Counted from the first letter of the stretch, positions 1-25,215 are shown. The stretch is DNA of 64,000 bases from Theropithecus gelada (GCF_003255815.1 NC_037668.1:18926864-18990863), one strand, 5' to 3'. Notes: generated by a model from the letters alone, not told the origin. Translations and numbers: made by a program.

Positions 1-28
1 TCTCAAAAAAAAAAAAAAAAAAAAAAAA
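1..28 (+). mobile_element. Alu A tail at window edge
   Basis: TCTC followed by 24 A's, the typical Alu 3' end. The body lies to the left of the window. Confidence 0.7.
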
Positions 29-53
29 GTTGAACTAAAGAAGGAACTACTCA

Positions 54-152
54 CCCAGGAGGCAAAGGTTGCAGTGGGCCAAGATTGCACCACTGCACCT
101 CCAGCCTGGGCGACAGAGTGAGACTCCATCTTAAAAAAAAAAAAAAAAAACC
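54..152 (+). mobile_element. 5'-truncated Alu
   Basis: Only the right-arm end is present. The flanks GAAGGAACTACTCA (40-53 and 153-166) are a perfect target-site duplication. Confidence 0.9.
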
Positions 153-166
153 GAAGGAACTACTCA

Positions 167-1214
<1,048 letters not shown>

Positions 1215-1545
1215 GGATGGCAGTTATCTATCTTTATCTCACCTGTGAACATCGACTGTGTTCTTCCCAGGACTTCAGGCCAAGAGGAGCCACTTTTGAG
1301 GAGCCGTCCTGGAGGAACTGCACATGAGAAGCCTTATTCATATCTCTGGACCTGTCTCAGATAATAAGATCAGAGACATCAAATTGATGCCTTAATAAGA
1401 TGAGACTTTGTGGGTCTTGGGAAGGAGATGAGTGTATTTTGCATATGGGAGGGATGTAAATTGCTGTTGCTAGAAGGCAGACTATGGTATTTAGTCTCCA
1501 AAGATGGTCACCGTCAATTTTATGCATGCTGCTCTTTACATTAAA
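1215..1545 (+). mobile_element. Probable old LTR or MaLR fragment, unassigned
   Basis: Sequence such as GGAAGGAGATGAGTGTATTT and GGCAGACTATGG resembles the start of MaLR LTRs. It may continue at 1872-1967 and 2317-2640 around later Alus; the last part ends ACCATGAGAGATAATAAAT, an LTR-3'-end style. Family uncertain. Confidence 0.35.
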
Positions 1546-1554
1546 AGATGTCTA

Positions 1555-2311
<757 letters not shown>

Positions 2312-2649
2312 TTAAGCCTGTCAGCTTCCATGTAGGCCTCATGCAATGCTCACTTTGAGATTGGTCCTCTCAGGACCCTGCTGCCATGCTCTAAGAAGCC
2401 CAAGCCACATAGAGAGGCCATGCACGGTAAGCACTCCGGCTGACAGTTCTAGCTGAGCTCCCAGCTCACATCTGATATCAATTGTCATGCATGTTAAGCA
2501 AGCTACCATAGATGTTGAGTTTGTTCAAACATTCGGATTACTCTAACTCTGATTTCCATCCACAACTGCATGGAAGACCGCACGTGAGAACCACCAACTA
2601 AGCCCAGTCTACCCGCAGAACCATGAGAGATAATAAATTTGTGCTCTTG

Positions 2650-2947
2650 GCTGGGCGCGGTGGCTCACATCTGTAATCCCAGCACTTTGAAAGGCTGAGG
2701 GAGGCGGATCACCTGAGGTCAGGAGTTCAAGACCAGCCTGATCAACATGGAGAAACCCCATCTCTACTAAAAATATAAAATTAGCTGGGCGTAGTGGCAC
2801 GTGCCTGTAATCCCAGCTACTCAGGAGGCTGAGGCAGGAGAATCACTTGAACACAGGAGGCAGAGATTGCAGTGAGTAGAGATCATGCCACTTCACTCCA
2901 GCCTGGGCGACAGAATGAGACTCCATCTCAAAAAAAAAAAAAAAAAA
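2650..2947 (+). mobile_element. Alu
   Basis: Full-length from GGCTGGGCGCGGTGG to the A tail. Confidence 0.9.
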
Positions 2948-3020
2948 GAATATACAATACAATATAGAATGTATTGTATAGAATACAATACACTTGTTTT
3001 CTGAAAACAGGTATACTGCC

Positions 3021-3735
<715 letters not shown>

Positions 3736-3739
3736 TAAA

Positions 3740-4144
3740 GCTTTGTGAGGTTGATTAGACTAATTCATATCTCTTGAGCAGATCCTGGTACAACTCATTA
3801 CTTGCAGTATTAAATGTTAAGGTCTGTCTTTATTCTGAACTTATACCTTTTCTCCTTTATTGGAATTGAAATTTTATCTTTTTATGAAATGATAGTGATG
3901 GTAGATGGTAATTGCCTTTTTTAATGTCTTTATTTGACAAAATAAAAGTCAGCAACCTATCTCGATTTCCAAATTTTTGCTGGTATTTGAAATCCCAAAA
4001 TTGAGACCTAAAGTACAGCTCTGGCCTTGGAGAGATTTCCAGGAGAGTCAGAGCCCAGAAGGCAGCAGGATCCAGGAGGCCCTCATTTCCCAGCACTCCA
4101 GCTGAGCCAGCCAGGTTATGGAACGTCACTGAGCAATTAAAATA
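3740..4144. other. Unique sequence beyond the 3' end of S100A2
   Basis: No repeat recognised and no coding signal. Confidence 0.4.
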
Positions 4145-4164
4145 TTATCAACAGACAAAAAAAG

Positions 4165-4170
4165 TTTATT
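4165..4170 (-). terminator. S100A2: S100A2 poly(A) signal AATAAA
   Basis: AATAAA on the minus strand, 72 bp past the stop codon, followed by ACTTTTTTTGTCTG. The transcript should end near 4145-4150, giving a short 3' UTR of about 95 nt. Confidence 0.85.
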
Positions 4171-4241
4171 GAATACAAAACTCAAAGGCATCGAGAGTCC
4201 TGGGCCCAAGAGGTCCATAGCAAGGAGTCAAGAGTTCTGCT

Positions 4242-8625
<4,384 letters not shown>

Positions 8626-8665
8626 CAGACCAGGTGGCAGAGAGAGAGACCCAGGAAGGAGAGCA
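8626..8665 (-). other. S100A2: S100A2 non-coding exon 1 (predicted)
   Basis: The 3' border is fixed by a strong donor, CTG|GTGAGTAC (donor at complement 8620-8625). The 5' border is estimated as about 25-30 bp downstream of the TATA box. The content (pyrimidine-rich, ending CACCTGGTCTG) resembles the human S100A2 leader from memory. Confidence 0.7.
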
Positions 8666-8691
8666 AGGCAGCCAGGCTCCCAGGGTGAGGA

Positions 8692-8697
8692 TTTATA
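8692..8697 (-). promoter_or_regulatory. S100A2: TATA box of S100A2
   Basis: The minus strand reads GCGTATAAATCC. It lies about 65 bp upstream of a strong splice donor, the right distance for a short non-coding first exon. The surrounding DNA from 8.3 to 10.3 kb is free of Alus. Confidence 0.75.
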
Positions 8698-9011
8698 CGC
8701 GGGCCCCACTGGCCCCCAACTTGGCTTTTTAAGGAAACCAAACCTGCCTCAACCTGATCCCACCAAACCCTGGCCTCTTGCCATTCCCACTCATTTCCTC
8801 CCAGCCCCCTCCCTCCCAGAGAGTGCCAGCTCCACCACCAGCTCCGGGAGGGCTCTAGGCCAGGTCAAGGGCAGCCCCTGAGCCCACCCAGGCCACAGTA
8901 GGAAGTGAGAGGTGTCATGGGGACTGGGCAGCCTGGGCCAAGGGTGAGGGGAGGCAACCCTGCTCTGGGGCCTGGAGACTGGTGCCAGGCCTCATTCTCA
9001 TGACATGCTTG

Positions 9012-9018
9012 TGAGTCA
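9012..9018. promoter_or_regulatory. AP-1 consensus site (TGAGTCA)
   Basis: Perfect TGAGTCA about 350 bp upstream of the predicted S100A2 start. AP-1 is a known activator of epidermal S100 genes. Use of this site is inferred. Confidence 0.4.
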
Positions 9019-9798
9019 CAGCCCACTCCTGTGTGAGAGGCTGCGGGCACACGCTGGGCCTTCACGGCCGGGTGCTCATGTGCATACATGTGCCTGTGTG
9101 TGAGAGACAGAAGCAACCTGGGGCCACCCTTAGGAAGCTGGGGGCCACAGGAGGCAGCTGGGGGACATCAGGAGAAGAAGGACAGGACTGACTTCAGGAC
9201 ATGAATGAAGTGGAGTTAATTTTAATGGCCAGCACCAGAATACCTCTTAATGAGGTAATGAAGTAACTAAGTGTGCTTAGAAATACCTCGGAAGGTCCCT
9301 CTGTGTAGGAAGGGGTCTGGAAGGATGGGGAAGCAGGGAGAAATGGGGCTGCTCTGCACACAGCCCCAGCTGGGCTGGGTAACAGTCTGTGGGGAGTTTA
9401 AGGAAGTCCCGAGCTGTTAAAGGGTGAATAGGAAAACTTTAGCCTCCTCTTCTCCAGCTTGAGGGCTGGGTGGGTGGGTTAGGGCTGAAAATACCAGCCA
9501 GACAGCTTCCCAAGCCAGGGTCCAGGCCTGAAGCAAAGCTCCCAGCCATAGCCCTCTCTCACTGCCCCCACACACATGTCCTCCCCAGACCTGGAGAAAG
9601 GCAAACACTGTGGCCATTCAGAGCCCAGCCCAAGGGAGGGCTGCCCCCTCCCAGGGCCCCTTCCTCCTTGGCCCTTTGTCTATCCCAACCCCAGTCTGGG
9701 CATCAGGGCACCGCCCTTCCTGTGGCCCAGCTCCCCTCCCTGCTACAGATGTCAAGCAGCTTCTTCCCCTCCCCCAGCCCCTCTGCCCCAGCCCTCAG

Positions 9799-9843
9799 TG
9801 ACTCACCCGAGGTTCCAGGCCCAGATACCCAGGCAGTGACTCA
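9799..9843. promoter_or_regulatory. Pair of AP-1 consensus sites (TGACTCA)
   Basis: Two perfect TGACTCA heptamers, at 9799-9805 and 9837-9843, are 38 bp apart in non-repetitive GC-rich DNA about 1.1 kb upstream of S100A2. Close pairing in unique sequence makes chance less likely. Function is inferred. Confidence 0.45.
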
Positions 9844-10358
9844 GCGGCACCACCCTCCTCCCCCAGGGCCAGGGCAGCAGCAGTCCCAGAGCAGTAGGTG
9901 GAAGCCCCAGCCCAGGCTGGCAGGGAAAGCACTGGCACGGAGACCCTAAACCGGCCCTGCCAGGAGGAGCTTTGGATAATGACACGGCAGGAGGATCAGA
10001 CTGAGAACAGGCTGGTCCCTTCCTGGCGGTCACCGTGCCACTTGGGTGTGAGCCTGAGCAGTGTACATGAAGTCAGGCCTTGGGGCCCCCAGTGTCCTCT
10101 TCTACACCTTGACACAGTCACCCAGTGTCCCTTGCTGCCCTCGGCACTTGAACCCCTCATGCTACTTGTCTTCCCACCGAAGCCTACTTCAAGTAGGACT
10201 CAGAATAAAAACCCTTCACACTGAGGGTGAGGGACAAGGGAGCGCAATGCATCGCTTTTCACAGCCATTCTTTGCTTTTAACTGAGGGCCTCCGCAGGGC
10301 CCTCCCTGCTCAGAAACTGCAGTGCATCCCCATGGCTGTCCCTTAAAGCCAGGCAGTG

Positions 10359-10646
10359 TGTTCTCACTGATAAGTGGGAGTTGAACAATGAGAACACATG
10401 GACACAGGGAAGGGAACACCACATACCAGGGCCTGTGGGCGGTTGGGGGAAGAGGGATAGGGGCAAAGGGAGGGAGAGCATTAGGACAAATACCTAATGC
10501 ATGCGGGGCTTAAAACCTAGATGACAGGTTGATAGGTGCAGCAAACCACCATGGCACATGTATACCTATATAACAAACCATCTTCTGCACATGTATTCCA
10601 GAACTTAAAGTAACAATAAAATGAATTAAAATTAAAAATTTTTTTG
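10359..10646 (+). mobile_element. L1 3' end (L1P type), 5'-truncated
   Basis: Contains the primate L1 3' UTR hallmarks TGAGAACACATGGACACAGG, ATGGCACATGTATACCTAT and an AATAAAAT tail. Target-site duplication AAGCC(A/T)GGCAGTG at 10346-10358 and 10647-10659. Confidence 0.92.
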
Positions 10647-10659
10647 AAGCCTGGCAGTG

Positions 10660-11360
10660 AGGCGCTTCAGACTCGGCCTGCTCCTGCATGTCCCTTAAAC
10701 ACACCAGCACATGCAACTAGTGTGACCAAGACCCTTGGCTTGTGCTGACCCCTTGCTCAGAACGTGCCCACACATGCCCACGCCCTCTATCCTGCTGAAA
10801 CCCCACCCACCCTTCAAAGGCCAGTGAAATGCCACCCACTGCAGGGAGCCTTCCCAGGGCCCAACCGGATTCAGTCTCTACCTGTTCTGTCCTGTACAAA
10901 GCACCCCTTTTGCCCTTCTCGTGTGTACTTAGAGCATTCTGATTTTGACTGAATCACTTGTGTACTTGTTTTCTCTCAGCCTCACCCCCACATGGTGAGC
11001 TCACCGGTCTTACTCATTTCTGCATGAGGTAAGGGTCTCGCCCGCACCAGGTGCCAGCCAGTGTTTATGTCTACCACATGGCAACAGGGGTCACTGGAGG
11101 AGTGCTTAGGAGCCAGGGAGTCCTTCTCACCCCGTGAAATCACACCACTGACTAAGCTACGAAATAATCACCTCTCCTCTGGATCCCAAGAGTGGAACCG
11201 AGACAACGGGTCGGAAAAGAGCTTCAGAGAGCTACAAATCCCCGAGGAGTGACAGCAGGAAACGCGGCTCCCAGGACCCAGTGAGGGAGTTGAGCAAAAC
11301 CCCCAGCGGGCAGAGACGGAGACAGGAGGCAGACAAAGAAGACAAAGAGTCAGTCAGATG
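10660..11360. other. Intergenic, possibly an L2 fragment
   Basis: 10790-11030 (GGAGCCTTCCCAGG and similar) recalls L2 3'-end sequence. The remainder is unrecognised. Confidence 0.3.
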
Positions 11361-11377
11361 GAAAAGCCAGGGAGATA

Positions 11378-11672
<295 letters not shown>

Positions 11673-11819
11673 GAAAAGCCAGGGAGAAAAACGGAGACAG
11701 CAGCAGAGCCGCGGGTCACTAGGGTCAGCTCCTGGAGGCCTGTCCTTAATCAGGTGTCTCTGTCTCAGGAACCAAGGCTGCGACTGCGCCCATCAAATGG
11801 CCATATTCCTGAGACTGGT

Positions 11820-11905
11820 GATAATCGTATTCATTTGCCACTAACTTGCTGCGTAACCTTGGGCAACTCCCTCCCGCACGGCAGAACAGGAGAGTTGTAC
11901 GGAAT
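11820..11905 (+). repeat. MIR fragment
   Basis: CACTAACTTGCTGCGTAACC TTGGGC matches the MIR core pattern. Confidence 0.5.
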
Positions 11906-12370
11906 GGCCCCTAGTGTCCAATCCCAATTCCACTCTGACATTCTCCAGCTGTCTACAAAGGCAGAGTAGTCAAGACACGGGCAGGCCCTGCGGACACCCA
12001 AGGCAGTGATTCTACCCCGGCCCAGCCTAAGGAAGTTGGGTCCTCACATTCCGTCCACTCCCTCTCCGGGTTCCAGGTGCCAGAAATTTTCCACCAGCGG
12101 CCCCGCGGGATTTTGCTCGGCTGCTTCGTGCCCTCTGGTGGGTAAGGCGTGTCATTGCAGTGCCGGCCTCCTGTCATCCTTGTCCGCCAGACCCTCCGGC
12201 GCCCTGCTGACGACTCAGGAGACAGTGCTGATTCATTTCCAAGCGGCCTTCCTACACCCACACCTGCTTCACACAGATGAGGTTTCCTGGACAGTCCCTG
12301 CCCAGAAGCCCAGGTGGGTGCCTGAGACGGCAGCCAGATACCTGGAAGCCGTTTTAAAAGCCTAGGGATA

Positions 12371-12495
12371 TAGGTACTCGAGAGACAGGAGGCGGAAGGA
12401 CCATTTGAGCCTAGGAGTTTGAGGCTGCAGTGAGCCATGATCGTGCCACTGCACTCCAGCCTGTACGACAGAGAAAGACCCTGTCTCAATCAATG
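12371..12495 (+). mobile_element. 5'-truncated Alu
   Basis: Right-arm end only. Near-perfect flanks AAGCCTAG(G/A)GATA. Confidence 0.8.
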
Positions 12496-12974
12496 AATAC
12501 AAGCCTAGAGATAGGGGCAGAAGGAAACCAGGGGTCAGAAGTGAGGGACTGGCCACTGCCAAGTTCTGCCCACCCACCCCCTTTCCCCAGGCCATTCAGG
12601 GGAAAGAGAAATGGCCTCACTGTGGGGGCCACAGGTTTAGTTTAAGTCTTGGCATGGCCTCTGGCTCACTGTGTGACTGTCGACCTTGGTTGAGTGGTGC
12701 CACGAACCTGAGCTTAAACGTTTTCCCTTTATTATGGACCCCTTTATTATGCCCCACCCCACAAAATACGTTCTGAAGTATTCTCGCTTAGCAAAATGCA
12801 TTAAATAATTTATTTCCCGTTTTACTAATCGAATCCATAAGTGTCTCCCGACAGCATGACCAGCATGCGAGGATCCACGTTATCACATTGGGTTCAGGTC
12901 ATCCTGGATTTGTCACTCACAATGGGTGTGTGCATATCCTTTGCTGGAGGGGTGCAGAACTGAAATTTCGAAGC

Positions 12975-13150
12975 ACCTGCTGTGCATCAGGTGCTGTCTG
13001 TACATTACCCCATTTAATTCACACAACAATCCCAGGAGTTGGAATAAGCTGACCCCACTTCACAGAGGAGATCACTGAGACTCAAAGTCTGCCCAAATTC
13101 ACATAATTACTAAGGGGTGGCGAGGCATGACGAACACAGGTGGTCACAAT
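12975..13150 (-). repeat. MIR
   Basis: GCACCTGCTGTGCATCAGGT, then CCCATTTAATTCACACAACA and CACTTCACAGAGGAGA, the MIR antisense order. Confidence 0.7.
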
Positions 13151-13407
13151 GTTAAACCTTTTCTAGAAGCTCCAATCATCCCCTGATAACCCTGAGAGCC
13201 CTAACATTTCATTTCCATTCAGACCAGCCTCAGTCTCTCTGCCCACCCTCTCTCCACCGCCACACCCAGCCTATCTGTCTCATTTCTCAACCTCAGCAGC
13301 TGCCAGAAGCCCAGCTTCTCCCCATCTCTGATTCTGGCATCTTTTCCTCTGGCCTTCAAATGCCCTGTGGACTAGATTCTTTTTAATTTTTGTTTATTTA
13401 CTTACTT

Positions 13408-13678
13408 ATTTGAGGCACAGTCTCACTCTGTCGCCAAGGCTGGAGTACAGTGGCACCATCACAGCTCACTGCAGCCTCATGTGATCCTCCCACATTAACC
13501 TCCTCAGTTGTTGGGGCTATAGGTGCACGCCGCTGTGCCCAGCTATTTTTTGCATTTTTTGTGGTGACGGAGTTTTGCCATGTTGCCCAGACTGGTCTTG
13601 AACTCCTGAGCTCAAGCAGTCCTCCTGCCTCGGCCTCCCAAAGTGCTGGGATACCAACGTGAGCCACCATACCCAGCC
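13408..13678 (-). mobile_element. Alu
   Basis: Old copy, from GAGGCACAGTCTCACTCTG to CACCATACCCAGCC. Confidence 0.88.
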
Positions 13679-13710
13679 TAGCCTGGATTAAATACAAATA
13701 TAAAAGAGAC

Positions 13711-13996
13711 TGGGCGTGGTGGCTCCCACCTGTAATCCCAGCACTTTGGGAGGCTGAGGCAGGCGGATCACCTGAGGCCAAGAGTTCGAGATCAGCCTGC
13801 CCAACATGACAAAGTCTCATCTCTACTAAAAATGCAAAATTTAGCCGGGTATGGTGGCGCGCACCTGTAATCCCACCTACTCAGGAGGCTGAAGCACAAG
13901 AGTCTCTTGAACCCAGGAGGTGGAGGTTGCAGTGAGCTGAGATTACATCACTGCACCCTAGCCTGGGTAACAGAGTGAGATCCTGTCTCAAAAAAA
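13711..13996 (+). mobile_element. Alu
   Basis: Full-length from GACTGGGCGTGGTGG to an (AAT)n tail. Confidence 0.9.
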
Positions 13997-14019
13997 TAAT
14001 AATACAACCAAATACGCTT

Positions 14020-15120
<1,101 letters not shown>

Positions 15121-15705
15121 GTAACCACCACCCTCTCTCCTCCCTTCAAAACCACTTTTCCAGGTATGCTCTAAATCCTCCACCTCCACCCCCAGAACCT
15201 CCTGAAAACTGACTTGCTGCCATTCTACGGAACCAACTTTCTCCTATGTCACCGGAAACTCCTCTTGCCAATACCAGTGTTTTGGGGAGGGAGCAATCTA
15301 ACACCCTACTCTCAAAAGAGTTCTTCAGCAGGGAGGAGCCACCCACTCCTCTCTCCACCACTCTCTCCCTCTCCCAAAGGAAGAGGTGTGACTGAGGGAT
15401 AGGCTCTGAGCAGCCTCAGCTCTGCCCCTTCTCACTGCAGCTTCGTCTTCCCAGTCAGTCTGGTCCCGGGAAGACATGCCCTGCATCCTGTGCTCTCCAC
15501 CTGCGCTGATGGCCCCACCACCGCCCGGGTTGGCAGCTGGGCAGTTGCTGTCTAGGATGAGCTACAAGGAAGGTTCTTTCAAGAAGCAACGGGAGAGGAA
15601 TAGAAATATCTTTCCGGCCTCAGCTCCAAATTACATTCACTGGTTCACAGCTGAGACTTGGAGCCCTGCTTCAGTACTTTTTCCCAGAACTCAAAAGAAA
15701 GAAGG
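15121..15705. other. No recognised feature
   Basis: About 580 bp of non-repetitive-looking sequence. No gene signal could be defended. Confidence 0.3.
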
Positions 15706-15708
15706 ATG

Positions 15709-16611
<903 letters not shown>

Positions 16612-16819
16612 TTACCCAGGGCCATTCCTCAGGGGGATCTGGTCAGGAAGAAACTACTCCTTGTGCCCCCAACCTCCCGCCACCTCCACCATCATTCGTG
16701 CCCTAACGAAAGCAGGCCAGAAAGAGCCAGCCACTCTGTACTATTTCCTGCTGGGCCTCAGGTCCCGCTGAGACTTGCCTCCCCAATATACAACTCCTTA
16801 CATAAAGTCAGTGTATCAG

Positions 16820-16940
16820 GATGAGCATGGTGGCTCATGCCTGTAATCCCAGCACTAGAAAGCTGAAGCAGGAGAACTGCTTGAGGCCAAGTGTGAAACT
16901 AGCCTGGTCAACAGAGTGGGCCATACAAAACAAGAATGAT
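16820..16940 (+). mobile_element. Alu monomer fragment
   Basis: Left-arm sequence only (GAGCATGGTGGCTCATGCC to GTCAACAGAGTGGG), diverged. Confidence 0.7.
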
Positions 16941-17007
16941 AATAATGTCAGCGTATCATAGTTCCTGAATTCTGACGCCTGACACCTGGCTCAAGAATGC
17001 GGGATAT

Positions 17008-17491
<484 letters not shown>

Positions 17492-17739
17492 TCAACATAA
17501 ATCAGGGTGATTCACAATCTTCCCAGAAACACCCAACCTGAGAGATGCATTCTGTGTTCTGATAAATCAAGTTACTTTCTAAATCTTAGAAAGGGACTAA
17601 GGGCAGCTTCAGAAAAAGAAAGGTGACTCAGGAGAGTAAGCGGTGATTTTTAATATTATAGTGTGTTGCTCATGAGGAAGTGGTTTAAAGAAAGACGTTT
17701 TTGGAGATCAATGTGTAATACTAGGAAATGGGGTTATTG

Positions 17740-18425
17740 CAAAGGAATTAAGACTTTGGATTCTGGATTTGAATCTTGACTCCACCATATTCTAATTCTG
17801 TCAATCAAGGTCTTTCAGCTAAAAGAGACAGAAGTTTAATTCAAACTCACCAAAGTAAAAAGGTAGTGTATTGTGTCACATCGCATTAAGGTCACTGTGA
17901 TAATTCACAGGATCAATAAACCACTGCCTTGGGGACCAGAATGAGGAACTCAACACCATCCATCCATCCGTTCTTCTCTCATGCTGTTTGTGTCTTTTTG
18001 CATGTGGGTGTCGCCCTTAGTGTAGCATAGCAGAGCCTCTCCAAATAATGAGGAACGTGGCCACAGACTGCTCCAGCTTTGTAAACCAATTATCTATATG
18101 TTAATCCAGAGAAGAGCCCTGATTGGCCCTGCTTGGCTCATGTACTTAGCCATGGGCCAATTTCTGTTGCCAGGGAGACGGGGTACTATGATTAGCCAGT
18201 GTGGTCAAGGGTCTCTTATAAAAAAAGAAAGCAAGTTACCTCAGTTACTACACTCACCATGTAACCTTACAAACATTACTTAACCTTTTCCTGAGCATCA
18301 GTTTCCTCTTCTGTAACATGGGAATACTATTGCCCACTTCACATATCAAATGAGATAACACATTTGTATGTATGTAAAGTATAGGGAGGACTCAGTGAGT
18401 GTTGTTACATGTAGCAATAGAAGAA
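17740..18425 (+). repeat. MIR split by an unnamed old repeat
   Basis: MIR 5' half at 17740-17796 (GACTTTGGATTCTGGATTTG). The second half is at 18245-18425 (CATCAGTTTCCTCTTCTGTAAC). The 450 bp between contain CTGATTGGCCCTGCTTGGCT-type motifs of an ancient repeat I cannot name. Confidence 0.5.
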
Positions 18426-18433
18426 GAAACTAT

Positions 18434-19503
<1,070 letters not shown>

Positions 19504-19519
19504 AAAGAATGACCTTCTG

Positions 19520-20217
<698 letters not shown>

Positions 20218-20475
20218 AAAAAAAGAAAGAAAAGAAGAGAGGAAAGAGGAAGGGAGGGAGGGAGGGAGAGAGACAAAGAAGGGAAGGAAGGAAGGAAGGA
20301 AGGAAGGAAGGAAGGAAGGAAGGAAGGAAGGAAGGAAGGAAGGAAAAGAGAGAGAGAAAGAAAAAGAAAGAAAGAAAAGAAAGAAAAAGAAAGAAAGAAA
20401 GAAAGAGAGAGAGAAAGAAAGAAAGAAAGAGAAAAGAAGAAAGAGAGGAAGAAAGAGAGGGAGGGAAAGAAGGGC
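20218..20475 (+). repeat. Purine microsatellite (GGAA)n/(GAAA)n
   Basis: About 255 bp, including a run of about 16 GGAA units (20284-20345) and then GAAA/GA units. Confidence 0.95.
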
Positions 20476-20479
20476 GGGT

Positions 20480-20800
20480 GGGCCAGATGCAGGGGCTCGT
20501 GCCTGTAATCCAAACACTTTGGGAGGCTAGTGCAGGCAGATTGCTTGAGCCCAGGAGTTCAATACCATCCTGGGCAACAAAGTGAAACCCTATCTCCATA
20601 AAAAACCCAAAGATTAGCCAGGCTTCATAGTATGCACCTGTGGTTCCAGCTACACGGGAGGCTGAGGTGGAGGATCACTTGAGCCCAGGGAGCAGAGGTT
20701 GCAGTGAGCTGAGATCACACCACTGCACTCCAGCCTTGGTGACAGGGGGAGACCCTACCTCAAAAAAGAATAAAAAAGAAAAGAAGAAGGGAAAAAGAGA
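20480..20800 (+). mobile_element. Alu
   Basis: Old copy from GGGCCAGATGCAGGGGCTCG to a GA-rich tail. Confidence 0.85.
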
Positions 20801-20831
20801 AGGCAGACAGACAGGTAGGCATGAAGAAACT

Positions 20832-21045
20832 AAAATTTGCTGAGTGTTTATACTGTGTAGGCATTACACTAAGTACTGTACATTTATTATCTAATTTACT
20901 CCTCTCAACCATTCTATAATGTGGGCAATGTCTGTGATTAATAGATCAGGAAATGGAAGCTCAAGGAATTAAGTGCAGAGCTGGGATTTGAACTCAGATT
21001 GGCATGGCTGCAGAGTACCACTCCTCAATCACCCTGACTCTGCCA
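20832..21045 (-). repeat. MIR
   Basis: GCATTACACTAAGTACTGTA, GATCAGGAAATGGAAGCTC and GAGCTGGGATTTGAACTC in MIR antisense order. Confidence 0.75.
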
Positions 21046-21209
21046 TTCCTTCACCCAGAGTTTCTTCTCCAGCCCCTTCCCCAGGTCCTCTTCCTCCCTC
21101 TACCCCAGCTGGTGGAGCTAACGTTGGTCCTCTAAGCTTTTCTCTCTTGCTTGCTTCCCTCTGTCTCCTTTTTCTTTCTTCCTCTTTCTCACAGCATCAC
21201 CACCCCTCA

Positions 21210-21363
21210 GTTTATTTATTTATTTTAATAGAGATGGCTCTTGCTATGTTGCGCAGGCTGGTCTTGAACTCCTGGGCTCAAGTGATCCTCCCACCCCAAC
21301 TCCCCCAAGTCCTCCGTTGGCACACAATAGCTAAGATTATAGGCACTCAGCACCACGCCTGGC
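21210..21363 (-). mobile_element. Alu monomer fragment
   Basis: (TTTA)n start, AGAGATGGCTCTTGCTATG, ending CACCACGCCTGGCC. Confidence 0.7.
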
Positions 21364-21809
21364 CACACCCCTTGGATTACACAGCTCCTAAAAAGCTTCT
21401 GAATCTCCACTCCACCAGCTCCGCCCTTCTAACCCCGGGCTCTGCCAGTGAGTTCACTGCTCCCCCATACCCCAGCTCCATCCCGTCATCCAAGCCCCAA
21501 TGTGTATCATCTCTGCCTTGCTCTATAGAAACCCAGATCCAGCCAAGCAGCCACTGAGCACACACCAAGTGCTGCTGGGTTTTCCTTGGAAGCTCACCTG
21601 GCCAGCCTGTTCTGTCTGTCCCTGTAGCTACTGCCTCACACCAGCCTGTCCTGGGACAGCCACCTCTTGGCAACATCCTGGCTAGCCTCTCCTTGGACTC
21701 GAGTCTCTCCCTTCTTCATCCATTGTGATTATAGCTCTTAGTTCTGTCACTCACTTGCTCAAAAACCTTTTGGGTCTCTTCACGGACCATCACATCATTT
21801 AAACTCTTC

Positions 21810-22164
<355 letters not shown>

Positions 22165-22770
22165 CTAATTTATTCTCTATTCATGTACTTGACAAATGGT
22201 TATTAAGAACTGACATTGGACTAGATAGACCCTGCAGAGAGATTGGTGAATAAAACAGACATATTTCCCGCCCTGGTGGAGCATATAATGAACTGGGAGA
22301 AGAAAGGGGAAAAATATATAATTACAAGTAGTAGTAAATGCTATGAATACAGACAAATAGGTGTAATGATGGAGAACCATGGGGGGCCCCAGGCACCCAC
22401 CTGGGTACAGTCAGGAAAGGGGCTTGCTAAGGAGGAAGGCTTTCATCTGAGACTGAAGGATGAGGAGTTACCCATGCAGGGAGCAGAGCCCATGAGCATT
22501 GCAGGCAGCGGCCCTGGGATGGTAAAGAGTTTGGTACATACAGAAAGTAAAAGAAGACCAGTGTGGCTGGAGCATGGATGGAAAGAGATAGAGAGAGAAT
22601 GGCACAGGGTGGAATTGGAGAGATGAGCAGGGGTCAAATCATGCAGAGCCTTGTAGGGCAATGTAAGGAATTATGGTTTTTTCCTAACTCCAACGAGAGG
22701 CCAGTGGAATGTCATTCCATTCAAATGATGGAATGACATTATCTGATTTAGGTCTTAAAGATGATTCTAG
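22165..22770 (-). mobile_element. L2 element
   Basis: GGTGAATAAAACAGACATAT, AATCATGCAGAGCCTTGTAG and GACATTATCTGATTTAGG are L2 consensus segments in reverse. This accounts for the 127-codon open frame at 22243-22626. Confidence 0.75.
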
Positions 22771-24765
<1,995 letters not shown>

Positions 24766-25055
24766 TGGGTGACAGAGGGACACTCTGTCTCAAAAAAAAA
24801 AAAAAAGAAAGAAAGAAATAAAGAAAAAGAAAAGTTTTGCTGTGAAGCAACCCTATCTGCCAAAAACCCAAAATGAAGAAAACATGTGTTCCCCATCCCC
24901 CACTGCCAAGTACCACGAAAGCCCACTACACTTCCACTCCACTCTACCACACCATCCTTCAGCTGATAACTAGCCCCATTCAAAGTGAATAACAATTAGA
25001 AAGGAATTAACTTGGGAACTTGGCTTTTAAATGCTCTTTTAAAAATGAGAGAAAT

Positions 25056-25215
25056 GGGGCAGGTGTGGTGGCTCATGCCTGTAATCCCAGCACTTTGGGA
25101 GACCAAAGCAGGAGGATGGCTGGAGCTCGGGAGGTCAAGGATGCAGGGAGCCATGACTGTACCACTGCACTCCAGCCTGGGCCACAGAGCAAGACCCTGT
25201 CTTTAAAAAAAATAA
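25056..25215 (+). mobile_element. Alu with internal deletion, or monomer
   Basis: Left-arm start joined to a right-arm end, about 155 bp. Confidence 0.8.

Larger units (their letters stand above)
8700..10345. other. Non-repetitive upstream region of S100A2
   Basis: GC-rich, Alu-free DNA with three AP-1 consensus sites. The likeliest place for S100A2 control elements. Confidence 0.45.

Noticed and set aside
9060..9100. CATG-containing palindromes as a p53/p63 element for S100A2
   Set aside because: Half-sites near GTGCATACATGTGCC do not meet the RRRCWWGYYY rule on both sides. Too weak to list.
22243..22626. 127-codon open frame without Alu content
   Set aside because: The DNA follows reversed L2 consensus. 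There is no splice or start context and no family resemblance.
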